Positions 63,083-64,000 of a DNA stretch of 64,000 nt are shown here, piece by piece; the stretch's first letter is position 1; every line of letters starts with the position of its first letter. Position numbers and translations under genes: made by a program. Origin of the DNA: Nibrella saemangeumensis (GTDB lineage: Bacteria; Bacteroidota; Bacteroidia; Cytophagales; Spirosomataceae). The notes under the pieces are model-generated. The model had not been told where the DNA came from. It ran no database searches and worked only from the letters and a program-made list of their open reading frames with translations. Location of the stretch: NCBI RefSeq assembly GCF_039541915.1, contig NZ_BAABHD010000084.1, positions 186,001-250,000 of the forward strand, given 5' to 3'.

Positions 63083-63085
63083 TAG

Positions 63086-63102
63086 CTTAACGCACTAAGT
63101 TA
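63086..63102. promoter_or_regulatory. Candidate operator, copy 2 (MFS gene)
   Basis: CTTAACGCACTAAGTTA is identical to copy 1 and lies 4-20 bp before the ATG at 63082. It begins 7 bp downstream of the -7 element, so it covers the expected transcription start, a place where a repressor would block initiation. Confidence 0.7.
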
Positions 63103-63109
63103 ACGTGAG

Positions 63110-63141
63110 CAAAGCTAAAACCTCTGAAATAGAAAGTCAAC
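63110..63141 (-). promoter_or_regulatory. Bacteroidetes-type promoter of the PUL MFS gene
   Basis: On the minus strand GTTG (63141-63138) is followed after 20 bases by TAGCTTTG (63117-63110), a full match to TAnnTTTG. The ATG is 27 bp downstream. Confidence 0.6.
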
Positions 63142-63303
63142 AGGTATGGTACTTTTATTTTGTTTAATTGCAGAATGTCGCGGTCGGGCTGCTTAGCCTG
63201 GGGTAGGTTATAGCGGCTGTTTCCATCCGTACGCAGGACGTGCAACAGGTGAGTAGTAAGCCATCATTAAGTCCGAAAACCAGCTTGTTTGGTGAAAACC
63301 GGA

Positions 63304-64000
63304 TCAAGGCTTTGCCTGCTCCAGTTCGGCCAGCGTCCAGGGATTTGTCCGGCTGGCAGTTTCCTGACGGAGTTTGGTTACTTCTTCCGGTTTAATGATG
63401 GGCAGAATCCGGCGGTACACACCCGTAGCCGTCACGGGAGGCCGGATTGGTGCGGAGCCGGTCGCGCTGCCTGTTGCCTGGGCAGGGCGGTTCTGAGCCG
63501 GTGGGGGCGGGGTACCAAATTCAAACCGGATGTAGTTGGCGACGGAAGCAATCCACTCGTCGGTGTTGTCGGCCATAGCCGGCATCACGGTCGGGTAGTT
63601 TTTGCCTTCAATCGGTCCGGAAAGGCCATGCAGCAGAATTTTCAGCAGCATATCTCTGTCGGCCAGGTGCTTCGAACCGGCAATGGGCGGAGCCACCTGG
63701 CTGGCCAGTCCTTTGCCATCGGTGCCGTGGCAGGAGGAGCAAAGGGATTTGAAAATCTCAGCGCCTTTCAGGACGGAAGTGCGGTCAACGGCAAGCAGCC
63801 CGCCCAGTTTACTGCCGTACCGTTTGTAGTCTTCATTCCTTTGCAAACTGCCTTTCACGGCCATCAGCATCGGATTGTCGGCGTTTTTCGCCAGCAGTTC
63901 GCTACTTACCACCTGGGCTTTAGCCGAGGGGCTGGTGTTCAGGGATTCCAGCAACTGTACCCGTACGTCTAAGCTCGGGTCATTCAGCAGGGAGGCAACC
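63304..64000 (-). CDS. HEAT-repeat/cytochrome c protein, C-terminal part (partial)
   Basis: The frame is open to the right edge of the window, so the real start lies beyond 64000. The visible 231 codons begin with a HEAT-type helix pair (ASLLNDPSLDVRVQLLESL) and continue with a helical stretch, then a c-type cytochrome domain with CSSCHG near the centre, MPAMADNTDEWIASVANYIR (distal Met) and a Pro/Ala-rich linker near the end. Proteins with HEAT repeats and a terminal cytochrome domain are often parts of large periplasmic dehydrogenases or haem-binding proteins. It precedes the PUL on the same strand, 221 bp from the MFS start; separate control is likely. Confidence 0.75.
   Translation of the reverse strand, partial: VASLLNDPSLDVRVQLLESLNTSPSAKAQVVSSELLAKNADNPMLMAVKGSLQRNEDYKRYGSKLGGLLAVDRTSVLKGAEIFKSLCSSCHGTDGKGLASQVAPPIAGSKHLADRDMLLKILLHGLSGPIEGKNYPTVMPAMADNTDEWIASVANYIRFEFGTPPPPAQNRPAQATGSATGSAPIRPPVTATGVYRRILPIIKPEEVTKLRQETASRTNPWTLAELEQAKP

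Overview
The window looks like a chromosomal segment from a moderately high-GC member of the Bacteroidetes, most likely order Cytophagales (Spirosoma or a relative). Evidence: a SusC/SusD pair, promoters of the TTG-N19-20-TAnnTTTG type, a DUF1549/DUF1553 plus DUF1501 pair, GH106, GH35 and GH20 secreted hydrolases, and CheB/CheR genes beside hybrid histidine kinases without chemoreceptors. Genus assignment is inference. No rRNA, tRNA or CRISPR array was seen.

Layout. (1) 1-7.3 kb, minus strand: a kinase/nucleotidyltransferase fusion that runs off the left edge, a GalU-like nucleotidyltransferase, a CPA2 antiporter, a coiled-coil lipoprotein and a CvpA-CAP fusion. (2) 7.5-10 kb, plus strand: a lipoprotein sugar dehydrogenase and a serine hydrolase. 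(3) 10-15.3 kb, minus strand: a tightly packed five-gene operon for an acid sugar (MFS transporter, Gfo/Idh/MocA oxidoreductase, DUF1537-type four-carbon acid sugar kinase, cyclase, tartrate/D-malate dehydrogenase family). (4) 15.6-16.9 kb: a complete ISAs1-family insertion sequence with 19-bp ends. (5) 16.9-22.2 kb: secreted GH35, GH20 and an unrecognised helical-barrel protein. (6) 22.4-28.4 kb: a signalling cassette of large hybrid histidine kinase, CheR, CheB and a second response-regulator kinase. (7) 28.5-33.2 kb: a surface-sugar operon with a Wlb-like oxidoreductase/acetyltransferase/aminotransferase trio and two glycosyltransferases. (8) 33.2-43 kb: a small ORF, an ATP-grasp protein, the DUF1549/DUF1501 pair, an SF1 helicase, an M81 peptidase and a stress-type protein. 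(9) 43.2-63.1 kb: a catabolic island. Plus-strand genes encode a Tm-1-like protein, a PEP-hydrolase-family protein and a GntR/UTRA regulator. Facing them is a minus-strand polysaccharide utilisation locus: MFS transporter, L-fucose/arabinose isomerase-like protein, SusC, SusD, an 847-residue secreted protein of unknown family, two tandem GH106 paralogues and an SGNH esterase. (10) The right edge holds the C-terminal part of a HEAT-repeat/cytochrome c protein.

The catabolic island reads as one nutrient-use system. Glycan is bound and imported by SusCD, deacylated by the SGNH esterase, cleaved by GH106-type enzymes, carried in by the MFS protein and isomerised. The same 17-bp dyad lies before both the MFS gene and the isomerase gene, in one case just downstream of a good Bacteroidetes promoter, which makes it a candidate operator for the local GntR protein.

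The most unusual non-coding signals are octamer repeat arrays (unit TCAYTCAA) that end within a few bases of start codons at 6239 and 37463, with a weak version at 22413. Others are a shared intergenic repeat (6311 and 40907, the second forming a long hairpin) and two very strong perfect inverted-repeat terminators.
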